Notes: generated by a model from the letters alone, not told the origin. DNA of 9,168 nt from Candidatus Iainarchaeum sp. (GCA_016931555.1 JAFGEM010000022.1:1-9168), one strand, 5' to 3'. Positions 1 to 7,022 are shown, counted from the first letter of the stretch. A program made the numbers and translations.

Positions 1-285
1 AGCAATAGAGTTGTTTGGCAGGGCTACAAGAGTTCAAATGTTTTGACTCTAGAGTATAGGATTGGAAAGGAAATTGCCAACATTAATCTTGCAGAGAGCA
101 TAAATGCATTGCTCAATAGCCCTTTGTTTCTTATTTTTGTGGCTTCTTTGGTTATTATTGCGGGAATTTTAATGGTAAAAAAGAATTCTATTTCCGAGAA
201 AATAGAAAATTATATTGTAGACCACTCTGATTTTGCAGGCAAGGAAGAGCTTGGAAATGACACGGAAACAGAGAAATTCGAATAA
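1..285 (+). CDS. 3' end of a membrane-anchored protein, unknown function (partial)
   Basis: The frame is open from the first base of the window to a TAA at 283-285, so the gene begins outside. A TTG at 43 could serve as a start, but the upstream codons (SNRVVWQGYK...) read as ordinary protein and nothing there looks like a promoter. The 94 visible residues have a polar stretch, one strongly hydrophobic segment at about residues 41-59 (PLFLIFVASLVIIAGILMV) followed by two lysines, and a charged acidic tail of about 33 residues. By the positive-inside rule the tail should be cytoplasmic and the N-terminal part outside. This is the usual end of a single-span surface protein, but the missing N-terminal domain prevents naming it. 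The next gene, 142 nt downstream, appears to have its own promoter. Confidence 0.7.
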   Translation, partial: SNRVVWQGYKSSNVLTLEYRIGKEIANINLAESINALLNSPLFLIFVASLVIIAGILMVKKNSISEKIENYIVDHSDFAGKEELGNDTETEKFE

Positions 286-301
286 AAACCACCCAAAAAC
301 G

Positions 302-342
302 CTATTTGTAACTATTTAACGTTAATAATTATGTTTAAATAG
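302..342 (+). promoter_or_regulatory. Putative promoter/operator with inverted repeats before the small membrane-protein cluster
   Basis: CTATTTAA at 312-319 is matched by its reverse complement TTAAATAG at 335-342, and between them lies the perfect palindrome TTAACGTTAA (316-325). A further CTATTT at 302-307 sits exactly 10 nt before the one at 312. The TTTAAATAG arm (334-342) resembles an archaeal TATA box; a start site about 25 nt downstream would leave a leader of about 60 nt before the ATG at 428. A second AT-rich candidate is at 356-365. The symmetry over a TATA-like element fits a repressor site, but AT-rich intergenic DNA produces such matches by chance. Confidence 0.4.
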
Positions 343-427
343 GGTTTTTGACTAATTTTATGTATATTGGCGGGCTTTCAAAGCATAAATCCCACTGCTT
401 TTGAAACCCCGGAAAAAAGGGCATTGC

Positions 428-787
428 ATGCTATTCGAATTTTTCCACAGCCTGATGAGTTTGGACATTAACTGGTTCGTGACTTTGATAGGCAATAATC
501 TAATCTGGCTTTTCATGTTCACTGCCCTGATTTTCTTCTTCTTCAATGGAAAAAAAGTAGTTGCGGGAGTAATAGTTTTTTCACTTGTTGCCTGGGCTTG
601 GATGGATTTTGAAACATACGGCGGAATAGTGATTTTTGCAGGCGGATTCCTTGCAATATATTATATTACAAAGCTTGCAGTGCTAATGTTCGCAGAAAAC
701 ACGCCAGAATTAAGCAGCAAGCTAATCTGGATTACGGAAATACACGGAATACTCTTGATTGTAGCATACAACATTTTTATGAGGTAA
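428..787 (+). CDS. Small multi-spanning membrane protein, paralogue of the gene at 978
   Basis: A 119-residue, very hydrophobic protein with about four predicted membrane segments (roughly residues 16-38, 43-60, 63-85 and 98-117) and no recognised domain. The frame extends up to a TTG at 401, but the ATG at 428 is preferred because from there the protein aligns without gaps with the protein encoded at 978: both begin M-x-x-E and share SLDxNW, NN, W, FF, GKK and AG, with 21 identical residues of the first 61. Similarity fades in the C-terminal half. A weak purine-rich stretch (GGAAAAAAGGG) precedes the ATG. The stop codon lies 6 nt before the next gene, so the genes are probably co-transcribed. 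Function unknown; transport, pore or membrane-complex subunit roles are all possible. Confidence 0.8.
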   Translation: MLFEFFHSLMSLDINWFVTLIGNNLIWLFMFTALIFFFFNGKKVVAGVIVFSLVAWAWMDFETYGGIVIFAGGFLAIYYITKLAVLMFAENTPELSSKLIWITEIHGILLIVAYNIFMR

Positions 788-793
788 TGAAAA

Positions 794-970
794 ATGAGTT
801 TTACAAAAAAACTTTGTTTGCTGGTTGGATTTGTAGCAGCATTCTACTTTCTGCTTTTCCTAGCCAGCTTTGGCGGAACACAATTTTTCGGAGCATACAT
901 GTTCACGGACATTGGAATAATTTTCTTTATACTACTTGTGTTTTTTGAGATATACTTTGTAACAATGTGA
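794..970 (+). CDS. 58-aa membrane protein, unknown function
   Basis: A short open frame from ATG 794 to TGA 968-970, beginning MSFTKKLCLLVGFVAAFYFL. It has two hydrophobic segments (about residues 7-24 and 38-57) separated by a glycine-rich turn (FGGTQFFGAY), and a short positive N-terminus. It lies 6 nt after the preceding gene and 7 nt before the next. A GAGGT sequence at 781-785 is well placed as ribosome binding site. The overlapping frame starting with the ATG at 787 is polar and irregular, so the hydrophobic frame is taken as real. It shows no clear resemblance to its two larger neighbours. Reality rests on spacing, ribosome site and hydrophobic pattern, not on a known family. Confidence 0.65.
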   Translation: MSFTKKLCLLVGFVAAFYFLLFLASFGGTQFFGAYMFTDIGIIFFILLVFFEIYFVTM

Positions 971-977
971 TTCAAAA

Positions 978-1328
978 ATGTTCTTAGAACTACTCTCGCA
1001 TGCGCTCTCCCTTGACGGGAATTGGATAGCGGAGCTTGTGCTAAACAACATTCCATGGGTTTTTTGCCTGCTAGCGTTTGTGTTCTTCAACAGCGGCGGA
1101 AAAAAGTGGATTGCGGGCTTCTTTTTTACAGTGGGATTGCTTTACGTTGTAGTTGACTTGTTTGAAGTAATGCACTGGATCTTCTTTCCAATAATAATGT
1201 TTATTCCGCTTAACATGGCACTCGCAACATTTTTGGAGGGAACCAGCTGGCACAAGCACGAGCTCAAAATAATTATGGCTTTATTTTTGGGATTGTCCTT
1301 TATATGGACGTTTTTTGTTTTAGGGTGA
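978..1328 (+). CDS. Small multi-spanning membrane protein, paralogue of the gene at 428
   Basis: A 116-residue hydrophobic protein with about four membrane segments. Its N-terminal half matches the protein encoded at 428 position by position: E4, SLD (11-13), NW (15-16), NN (23-24), W27, FF (36-37), GKK (41-43), AG (46-47) and D60 are common to both. The shared polar residues SLDxNW lie before the first membrane segment and GKK in the loop between segments, so they are candidates for function or topology. The C-terminal half differs and contains a histidine-containing loop (WHKHE, residues 91-95). It is separated by 7 nt from the gene before and 28 nt from the gene after. It looks like an old tandem duplication with the 58-aa gene between the copies. 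Function unknown. Confidence 0.8.
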   Translation: MFLELLSHALSLDGNWIAELVLNNIPWVFCLLAFVFFNSGGKKWIAGFFFTVGLLYVVVDLFEVMHWIFFPIIMFIPLNMALATFLEGTSWHKHELKIIMALFLGLSFIWTFFVLG

Positions 1329-1356
1329 TTAAGAAAATTGAAAATTTGGTGATTTA

Positions 1357-1533
1357 ATGGGAGAGGAAAAAACAGAGGGCAGAAAAATAATTGATTCCGC
1401 AAGCAATGCGCTCGCATTTACAATATTCATAATTGTTATTGGCTGGCTCTTTGGAATCCCGGAGGCCTTTGGCCAGGCAATTTCAATAATTGGATTTGCA
1501 TTGATATTCCTAATGTTTTACGCAATACGCTAA
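1357..1533 (+). CDS. 58-aa membrane protein with charged N-terminus, unknown function
   Basis: An open frame from ATG 1357 to TAA 1531-1533, beginning MGEEKTEGRKIIDSASNALA. A charged N-terminal stretch of about 15 residues is followed by two hydrophobic segments (about 18-34 and 41-57) with the turn GIPEAFGQ between them. A perfect archaeal ribosome site, GGTGA at 1348-1352, stands 4 nt before the ATG and strongly supports translation. It is the last of four co-directional membrane-protein genes and faces the nob1 gene tail to tail across 53 nt. No family recognised. Confidence 0.72.
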   Translation: MGEEKTEGRKIIDSASNALAFTIFIIVIGWLFGIPEAFGQAISIIGFALIFLMFYAIR

Positions 1534-1586
1534 CAGGCAAAATCAAGGGGCAACAAAGCCATAACAATACTCTGCAAACACAAGGA

Positions 1587-2084
1587 CTATCTTTTTTTCC
1601 GCAGGGAAGAATCACAGATATTGCATTTTTTGAGTTTGGTTGTGTTTGAAAATTCTTTTCCGCAGTTCGAACAGACTGTGCGCAGGGAAATAGGTTTTTT
1701 TATTTTCTCATGAAGAACTGGTTCAAAATCAATGTCAAGGATTTCGCAAAAATTTTGTATGCTGTAATCGTCAGTAACAATAACGCAGTACTTTCCCAAG
1801 CCCCTGCACTCCATTCCAATGGAAAGAAGGGACAAATCAGCCTGGCTCAGGCGGTTAAAGCCATAGAAAGCTGCTTTTTTCATAATCCTCGCGAAAGTTT
1901 CGGGGCGCGGATCAACTATTTTTAAAACGCCTTTTTGGATTCCCGCGTCTGCAAGGCTTTTGCTGCGCATGTCCTTGAGCTCTGCAATCAACAACGAGGT
2001 CATTAAATAGCGCTCTTTTGCCTTGAACTCAAAATTGAAATTATTCAATATGGCTGAACTGTCAAGCAAAAAATTTGTTTTCAT
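1587..2084 (-). CDS. nob1: Endonuclease Nob1 (PIN domain plus zinc ribbon), small-subunit rRNA 3'-end maturation
   Basis: 165 residues, the normal size of archaeal Nob1. The N-terminal PIN nuclease fold shows the expected acidic residues for metal-dependent RNA cleavage: D8 in LLDSSA, E35 in AELKDM, D83 in LSQADL and D105/D106 in VTDDYSIQN. A C-terminal zinc ribbon holds CxxC pairs at 138/141 and 154/157, followed by the basic end LRKKR. The order PIN then ribbon, and the VTDDYSIQN and C-terminal CNICDSSLR signatures, separate it from stand-alone PIN toxins of VapC type, which lack the ribbon; no antitoxin gene is adjacent. In archaea and eukaryotes Nob1 trims the 3' end of pre-16S/18S rRNA in the late small ribosomal subunit. 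It diverges from pheS and shares an AT-rich promoter region with it. Confidence 0.93.
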   Translation of the reverse strand: MKTNFLLDSSAILNNFNFEFKAKERYLMTSLLIAELKDMRSKSLADAGIQKGVLKIVDPRPETFARIMKKAAFYGFNRLSQADLSLLSIGMECRGLGKYCVIVTDDYSIQNFCEILDIDFEPVLHEKIKKPISLRTVCSNCGKEFSNTTKLKKCNICDSSLRKKR

Positions 2085-2123
2085 AAAAAAAACCGTTTTT
2101 CTAGAAAAGTCATGTGGGCAAAA

Positions 2124-2145
2124 CTATAAAAATATTTTTAAAAAG
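2124..2145. promoter_or_regulatory. Divergent promoter between nob1 and pheS, palindromic TATA region
   Basis: The 14-bp perfect palindrome TAAAAATATTTTTA occupies 2127-2140, about 49 nt from the nob1 ATG (minus) and 56 nt from the pheS ATG (plus). CTATAAAAATA (2124-2134) or TTTTTAAAAAG (2135-2145) could bind TBP for pheS, and the complementary strand offers TTTTTATAG for nob1. Start sites about 25 nt out on each side would give leaders of roughly 25-35 nt. Exact start sites cannot be fixed from sequence. Confidence 0.55.
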
Positions 2146-2189
2146 GGCTTTGCAGCTATTACTTTAGTTTGAAAGGCAAAGTGGGAACT

Positions 2190-3641
2190 ATGGAATTAAA
2201 ACAAACAGCCGAGAGTTTAAGTGACATAGAAAAAAAGACTCTCAAAGCGCTGGAACAGGAAAAGTTTATTGGGTTAGAGGAGCTTAGCAAGAAGAGCAAT
2301 GTGCAGATCGACTCAACAAGAAGAGCAATTGCATGGTTAGAGGAAAAAGACTTTGTGGAATTGGAAGAAAGAAAGGAATCAAGCACTGAGCTTACAGAGC
2401 GCGGCAAAGAGTATGCTTTGAAAGGGCTGCCCGAGGAAAACATGCTGAAAACACTCCAGGGAATTGGAGGCGTTGGAGATTTTCCAGAGGTCATGAACAA
2501 AGCCGGTTTTTCAAAAGAGGAATTCAATTTTGCCCTTGGATACAACAAGAAAAAAAATTTTATTTCAATCCTTCCCGGAGAAAAGCCCCGCATTCAGTTA
2601 ACGGGAGTCGCGGAAGAAATCAAGGAAGAGAGCCTGCAGGAAACCCTGAAAAAAATTGAATCAGGGGAAAAAATTGAGAATGAAAAATCAAGGGAGCTGG
2701 AGACACGCGGGCTAGTGAAAAATGTTGAAAAAACAGTGCGCAAAGCAAAACTCAATTCACGGGGGATAGAAGCACTAAAATTGCTTGGAACCATAAAACA
2801 GCGCGCATACAATATTCAGGGAAAAGTGCCCGAACTTTTTATTGGAAAAAAACAGCCCTATATGCGGTTTCTTCTTGAGGCACGCAGAAAGCTCGCGGAA
2901 ATCGGTTTCATTGAAATGGAATCACCGCTAATTGTTTCAGAGTTTTATAATTTTGATGCCTTGTTTCAGCCACAGGGGCATCCTGCGAGGCAGTGGAGCG
3001 ACACATATCAGTTAAAGAGGCCAAAAAAAGGGGAACTGCCCGACAAAAAAATTGTTGAGAGAGTAAAGGCAACACATGAAAATGGGTGGAAAACAGGAAG
3101 CAAAGGATGGCAGTACACATGGAGCGCAGAAATTGCAAAACGCCTAATGCCCACTGCGCATTGCACTGCACACTCTGCACGGCAGCTCGCAAAGGGCGTA
3201 AAAGTTCCTGGAAAATACTTTGCTGTGGCGCGCTGCTACCGCCCGGATGTTGTTGACGCACGCCACTTAATAGAGTTTAATCAGATGGAAGGAATTATTA
3301 TTGATGAGAGCATGAATTTTAGGAAGCTCCTTGGAATGCTGAAACAGTTTGCTGTTGAGTTTGCAGGGACTGACAAAGTAAAATTTGCTCCGGATTATTT
3401 TCCGTTTACAGAGCCAAGCTGCGAGCTGCAGGTAAAACACCCAAAACTCGGCTGGGTCGAGCTCGGGGGATCAGGAATTTTCAGGCCGGAACTGGCCTTG
3501 CCCCTTGGAATAAAAGAGCCGGTGCTTGCATGGGGCATTGGAATAGACAGGCTTGCAATGGTCAAACTTGGAATAAAGGACATCAGGCAATTGTTTTCCG
3601 ATGATTTAAACTGGCTGAGAAATGCAAAGGTGGCACAGTAA
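2190..3641 (+). CDS. pheS: Phenylalanine--tRNA ligase alpha subunit
   Basis: Attaches phenylalanine to tRNA-Phe as the catalytic half of the alpha2beta2 enzyme. Counting from ATG 2190 the protein has 483 residues, typical of archaeal PheS. Residues 1 to about 85 look like a winged-helix domain (EKKTLKALEQ, RRAIAWLEEKDFVEL), with a further lysine/glutamate-rich helical region to about 200. The class II synthetase core follows: GHPAR at 263-267, THENGWKTGSKGW near 295-307, motif 2 RCYRPD...DARHLIEFNQMEG at 348-368, the phenylalanine pocket FTEPSCEL (406-413) and GGSGIFRPE (426-434), and motif 3 GIGIDRLAM at 449-457. An in-frame TTG at 2169 would add seven residues; the ATG is preferred. The stop overlaps the start of the next gene. 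All catalytic motifs are intact. Confidence 0.96.
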   Translation: MELKQTAESLSDIEKKTLKALEQEKFIGLEELSKKSNVQIDSTRRAIAWLEEKDFVELEERKESSTELTERGKEYALKGLPEENMLKTLQGIGGVGDFPEVMNKAGFSKEEFNFALGYNKKKNFISILPGEKPRIQLTGVAEEIKEESLQETLKKIESGEKIENEKSRELETRGLVKNVEKTVRKAKLNSRGIEALKLLGTIKQRAYNIQGKVPELFIGKKQPYMRFLLEARRKLAEIGFIEMESPLIVSEFYNFDALFQPQGHPARQWSDTYQLKRPKKGELPDKKIVERVKATHENGWKTGSKGWQYTWSAEIAKRLMPTAHCTAHSARQLAKGVKVPGKYFAVARCYRPDVVDARHLIEFNQMEGIIIDESMNFRKLLGMLKQFAVEFAGTDKVKFAPDYFPFTEPSCELQVKHPKLGWVELGGSGIFRPELALPLGIKEPVLAWGIGIDRLAMVKLGIKDIRQLFSDDLNWLRNAKVAQ

Positions 3642-3937
3642 TGCCAATGCACCCTAAAATATTGGTTGCCTATGAAAATAGGGAGATAACATTTGATGAT
3701 GCAAAAAAAATGCAGGGAGTAATTGAGAGCGGCTCAGAGCCAAGCAAAACAGTGATAAAATCCTTGGAGCTCGGCGCTTCAGTGCAAGAAATAAGCAGGC
3801 AGTTAAAAGCGCTTGAGGCCGGAAAAGTGCGTCTGCGGCAGGCTACTGCGACAATAAAATATCTTGGCAAGGAAAAAGCGGGAAAAAGAAATCTGGCTGA
3901 ACGTGCAAAAAAAATACAAAAAAGGAGAAGATTGTAA
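3641..3937 (+). CDS. 98-aa basic helical protein embedded between pheS and pheT, unknown function
   Basis: The start ATG shares its A with the pheS stop (TAATG), and its own stop TAA overlaps the pheT start in the same way, so the three genes are probably translationally coupled. A ribosome site AGGTGG (3628-3633) lies 7 nt before the ATG. A second ATG at 3647 would drop two residues. The sequence has a short N-terminal part (HPKILVAYENREITFDDAKK), a likely helical middle (about 45-65, ASVQEISRQLKALEAGKVRL) and a strongly basic end (KAGKRNLAERAKKIQKRRRL). It lacks cysteines, membrane segments and any domain known to me. The basic tail would suit RNA or tRNA binding, and the position suggests a link with PheRS, but both are inference. 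Confidence 0.85.
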   Translation: MPMHPKILVAYENREITFDDAKKMQGVIESGSEPSKTVIKSLELGASVQEISRQLKALEAGKVRLRQATATIKYLGKEKAGKRNLAERAKKIQKRRRL

Positions 3938-5580
3938 TGCCTTCGCTTGAAGCAAGCAAAAAGGATTTGGAAAAACTAGTGAAAAAGAAGTTTGCCTGCA
4001 AAGAAGAGCTTGAAACAGCTCTTGAGTTTGCAAAGTGCGAGCTTGACAGCATTGAAGGCGATAAGCTTAGCATTGGGGTAAAGGATACTAACAGGCCTGA
4101 TTTGCTTTCTACAGAGGGAATTGCACGCGAACTTAGAAGCAGATACACTAAAGACAGGGGCGTGCCAAAATACATGGTAAAGAAATCCGGGGTTACGCTT
4201 ATTGTTGACAAGAATGTTGCAAAAATACGACCTTGCATTGCAGCAGCGCTTATAAAAAATATTAAGGTAACGGAAGATTTTCTGATTCAGATGATTCAGC
4301 TGCAGGAAAAAGTCTGCCTTACTTTTGGGAAAAGAAGAAAAGAGGCGGCAATTGGATTGTATGACTGGAAAAAATTGAAAGCTCCAATGCACTACAAGGC
4401 ATTTAAACTGCGTGAAAAAAAGTTTATTCCGCTCGAATACAAGGTTGAAATGGATTTGGAAGAGATTCTTTTGGAGCACCCAAAAGGCAAGGAATACAAG
4501 CATCTTTTGGAGGGCTTTGACAAGTATCCCCTTCTGTTGGATAGTAAGGGGGCAGTGGCCTCAATGCCCCCAATAATAAATTCCCAGTTAACGGGAAAAG
4601 TATCCGAAGAAACAAAAGAAGTGCTTGTCGAAGTAACAGGCTATACTCAAGAGACAGTTAACACTGCATTGGATGTAATGGTTTCGGCAATTGCAGAGCG
4701 CGGTTTTAGCGTGTACAGTGTTAAAATAAAATATCCCGACAAGACAATTGTTACTCCGACATTCAAGCCAAAGAAAGTTACAGTTAATCTTGGGAGTGTA
4801 ACGCGCTTGACTGGATTGGATTTAACGCCAAAGCAGGCAAAGGAACTATTAGAGAAAGCGCGTTACAATGTAAGGACTGCAAAGGGAAAACTCTTGTGCG
4901 AGTATCCGAGTTATAGGCAGGATATCCTGCACGAGGTTGATGTAATAGAAGATGTGCTTATTAGCACTGGCTACAATAAAATAGAGCCCGCGCCTGTTGA
5001 ACTCGCATGTACTGGAAGCGAAAGCAGCGAGGCTCTTGCAATGGACAGTGCGCGTGAAATTTGCGTTGGAATGGGCTTGCAGGAGGTTTTGACATTTACA
5101 ATGACCAGCAGGGAAAAGCAGGCTAAAAAAATTGGCTTGAAGGAAAATGATTTTGTTGAGATTGCAAACCCCGTTTCAATTAATTACGAGGTTTTTCGGA
5201 AAAATATTCTCCCGGAATTATTGGATTTTTTGGGCAAAAACAAGCACTGCCTGTATCCCCAAAAGATTTTTGAAATAGGAAAGTGCCTCGAGCTTGATGA
5301 AAGCAAAGAGAATAAGGTTAGGGAGCCCGTAAAACTGTGTGTTGTTTTGAGCGGAAAGGGCGCTGAATTCACTGTAATAAAATCTGCGTTGGACGCACTC
5401 TGCAAAAACATGAATTGGGAGCATTCAATCGAAGATTCTAACATTAGTTTTCTGGAGAAGGGAAAACAGGGAAAAGTAACAATTGGAAGCAAAAAAGGAT
5501 TTTTTGGGGAATTGAACAAAAAAACTCTCGAAGAATTTGGATTGGAGATGCCTACAGCGTGCTTTGAAATTGAAACCTAA
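3937..5580 (+). CDS. pheT: Phenylalanine--tRNA ligase beta subunit
   Basis: 547 residues, the usual archaeal/eukaryotic length; the bacterial tRNA-binding (EMAP-like) insertion and the C-terminal anticodon-binding domain are absent, as expected. Domain B1 covers about 1-75 and carries the family signature DTNRPDLLSTEGIAREL (50-66). The B3/B4 editing region, which removes tyrosine wrongly attached to tRNA-Phe, covers about 95-260, with LTFGKRRKEAAIGLYD at 128-143 and MPPIINSQLTGKVS at 210-223. Domain B5 follows (about 278-350) with YRQDILHEVDVIEDVL at 326-341, and then a non-catalytic class II-like fold to the end. The ribosome site GGAG (3924-3927) lies inside the preceding gene. The 3' end overlaps the convergent rfcL gene by 4 bp. 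Confidence 0.95.
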   Translation: MPSLEASKKDLEKLVKKKFACKEELETALEFAKCELDSIEGDKLSIGVKDTNRPDLLSTEGIARELRSRYTKDRGVPKYMVKKSGVTLIVDKNVAKIRPCIAAALIKNIKVTEDFLIQMIQLQEKVCLTFGKRRKEAAIGLYDWKKLKAPMHYKAFKLREKKFIPLEYKVEMDLEEILLEHPKGKEYKHLLEGFDKYPLLLDSKGAVASMPPIINSQLTGKVSEETKEVLVEVTGYTQETVNTALDVMVSAIAERGFSVYSVKIKYPDKTIVTPTFKPKKVTVNLGSVTRLTGLDLTPKQAKELLEKARYNVRTAKGKLLCEYPSYRQDILHEVDVIEDVLISTGYNKIEPAPVELACTGSESSEALAMDSAREICVGMGLQEVLTFTMTSREKQAKKIGLKENDFVEIANPVSINYEVFRKNILPELLDFLGKNKHCLYPQKIFEIGKCLELDESKENKVREPVKLCVVLSGKGAEFTVIKSALDALCKNMNWEHSIEDSNISFLEKGKQGKVTIGSKKGFFGELNKKTLEEFGLEMPTACFEIET

Positions 5581-6962
5581 AACAAGCGTGTTTGATTTGG
5601 AGAGTCCTCTGTAACAGGCTTGTGTTCTTCCTGTGCACTATCGCCCTTATCTTGAATTTCTGCTTCTAGGGGCTGTAACCTTCGCTTGTTTGCAAACTCT
5701 TTTTTCCTTATTTCACGCGAACCTTCAAAAATCTTTTGGACTTTTTTTGTTGTAGGCTTGCTTCCCAACAAAAAAGCTATTTCATTTTCATTCAAATCAA
5801 ATTGCGCCGCATACTTTTCCGGGTTCTTTGGAAAAACCATTTTAAAGTAAAACAAGTCGTTTGAAATAAAAGCGCGCGTGCTGGAATGCAGTTGAGAGCC
5901 AATTTTTTTTGCCAATGCCTTCTTAAGGTTTCTTTCTCCCTTGTTGGAGCTCAGTTTTCTCAATAATCCGGGAAATTGGTATTGTATCCATCCCCCGTAA
6001 TCACGGCTTCTGCTCAATGCAACTCCGCTTGTCATTAGTTCAGAACTGTAGCGCTTGAATCCATAGTGCTGCCTCCGCATTATCCTGCCCTCAAAAATAT
6101 CCGCCCTTGAAAGCTGTTCAAAAGCATTGCCAATGTCCTTTTTTTCCTTGAAGTGCCGCGGAATGTTTTCCTCTATCCAGTTCATTAACATTTCACCCGA
6201 AATATCACTCTTGAATCTTGCTTCACGCGCCTCTGAAACAGTGTTGGCTTTGAAAATTTTTTCAACAACCTTGAAAATATTTTCCTGACGGGCGCGAAAG
6301 CCGAGGCTTTTAAGGGAATCCCCAGATATTTTTCCGGTAAAAGAAAGTGTCTGCAGGTCAAGCAGTGCAGAACGAAAATCTCCCGAGCACGCGCGCGCAA
6401 GCTCTTTTACAGCGTCCTCTTCAAAATCAATGTGCTCTATTTCACAAATTTCGCGCAATCGCTTTGCAATGCTCAGGTAATTTATTTTTTTGAATTGCTG
6501 CAAATCACACGAGCCACGAAAAACCGCCAGGCTTTGCTTTGCATAAATGTCATTTGCCGTTAGAATAACCGGATTCTGGGAAACTTTCAAAATCTTGGAT
6601 ATTGCTGCAGCACCGCCCCTGTCCGAAGATTGCAGACCATCAACCTCATCCAAAAGAACAAGCCGCGGCTTTCCTGAAAAAGAAGAGGTTTGCATTGCAG
6701 CGCCGGCAAGCCTTTCAACATTTTCTTTGTTGCGCAAATTACTTGCATTTAACTCGAAAACACTCCAGTCAAAAACTTTGGCTGTAAGAAGCGCAAGGCA
6801 TGTTTTTCCGACTCCGGGGGGACCGTGAAAAAGCAGGGGCTTTTGTTTTTTCCCCTTTTCCCAGGCTTTTGCCCAATTGCACGTTTTTTCAACTATTTCT
6901 ACATTGCCGATAAACTCTTCAAATCCCTTTGGAAAAAACCTGTCAGTGAAAAGCATTGCCAT
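5577..6962 (-). CDS. rfcL: Replication factor C large subunit (clamp loader ATPase)
   Basis: With the small subunits it opens the PCNA ring and loads it on DNA. Counting from the ATG at 6962 the protein has 461 residues. AAA+ motifs are intact: Walker A GPPGVGKT (47-54), Walker B LVLLDEVDG (101-109), sensor 1 LTAND (134-138), and GDFRSALLDLQ (194-204) in the sensor 2 region. The usual NASDxRN box reads NASNLRN here. A helical collar region and a charged tail follow. The frame extends to a TTG at 7013, but 6962 is favoured because a TATA-like element lies about 25 nt before it and the protein then starts close to the conserved N-terminus (LFTDRFFPKGFEEFIGN). The C-terminus ends QTRLF, the first half of a PCNA-interacting motif. 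The gene converges on pheT with a 4-bp overlap. No small-subunit gene is in the window. Confidence 0.94.
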   Translation of the reverse strand: MAMLFTDRFFPKGFEEFIGNVEIVEKTCNWAKAWEKGKKQKPLLFHGPPGVGKTCLALLTAKVFDWSVFELNASNLRNKENVERLAGAAMQTSSFSGKPRLVLLDEVDGLQSSDRGGAAAISKILKVSQNPVILTANDIYAKQSLAVFRGSCDLQQFKKINYLSIAKRLREICEIEHIDFEEDAVKELARACSGDFRSALLDLQTLSFTGKISGDSLKSLGFRARQENIFKVVEKIFKANTVSEAREARFKSDISGEMLMNWIEENIPRHFKEKKDIGNAFEQLSRADIFEGRIMRRQHYGFKRYSSELMTSGVALSRSRDYGGWIQYQFPGLLRKLSSNKGERNLKKALAKKIGSQLHSSTRAFISNDLFYFKMVFPKNPEKYAAQFDLNENEIAFLLGSKPTTKKVQKIFEGSREIRKKEFANKRRLQPLEAEIQDKGDSAQEEHKPVTEDSPNQTRLF

Positions 6963-6980
6963 AACAATCTCTTGGAAAAA

Positions 6981-6993
6981 AAGCTTTTTAATT
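6981..6993 (-). promoter_or_regulatory. Putative TATA box of rfcL
   Basis: Read on the minus strand this is AATTAAAAAGCTT, centred about 25 nt before the ATG at 6962. It would give a leaderless or nearly leaderless message and lies within the longer frame that starts at 7013, arguing against that longer start. It also means rfcL can be transcribed apart from the upstream 150-aa gene. Confidence 0.5.
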
Positions 6994-7022
6994 GGCCTTT
7001 GTTTCAAGCGCAACTCTAAAAA

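Noticed and set aside
401..427. TTG-initiated extension of the membrane protein at 428
   Set aside because: The nine extra residues are polar and have no counterpart in the paralogue, while the alignment begins exactly at the ATG.
1587..2084. Possible VapC-type toxin because of the PIN domain
   Set aside because: The C-terminal zinc ribbon and VTDDYSIQN signature mark Nob1, and no antitoxin gene is adjacent.
3976..4503. 175-codon open frame on the minus strand inside pheT
   Set aside because: It lies wholly within a gene with intact PheT motifs, and its product is an incoherent mix of hydrophobic and Cys/Phe-rich segments typical of antisense frames.
6963..7013. TTG-initiated 17-residue N-terminal extension of RFC-L
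   Set aside because: The likely rfcL TATA box lies within it, and RFC-L proteins normally start close to the conserved RxRPK-like segment.
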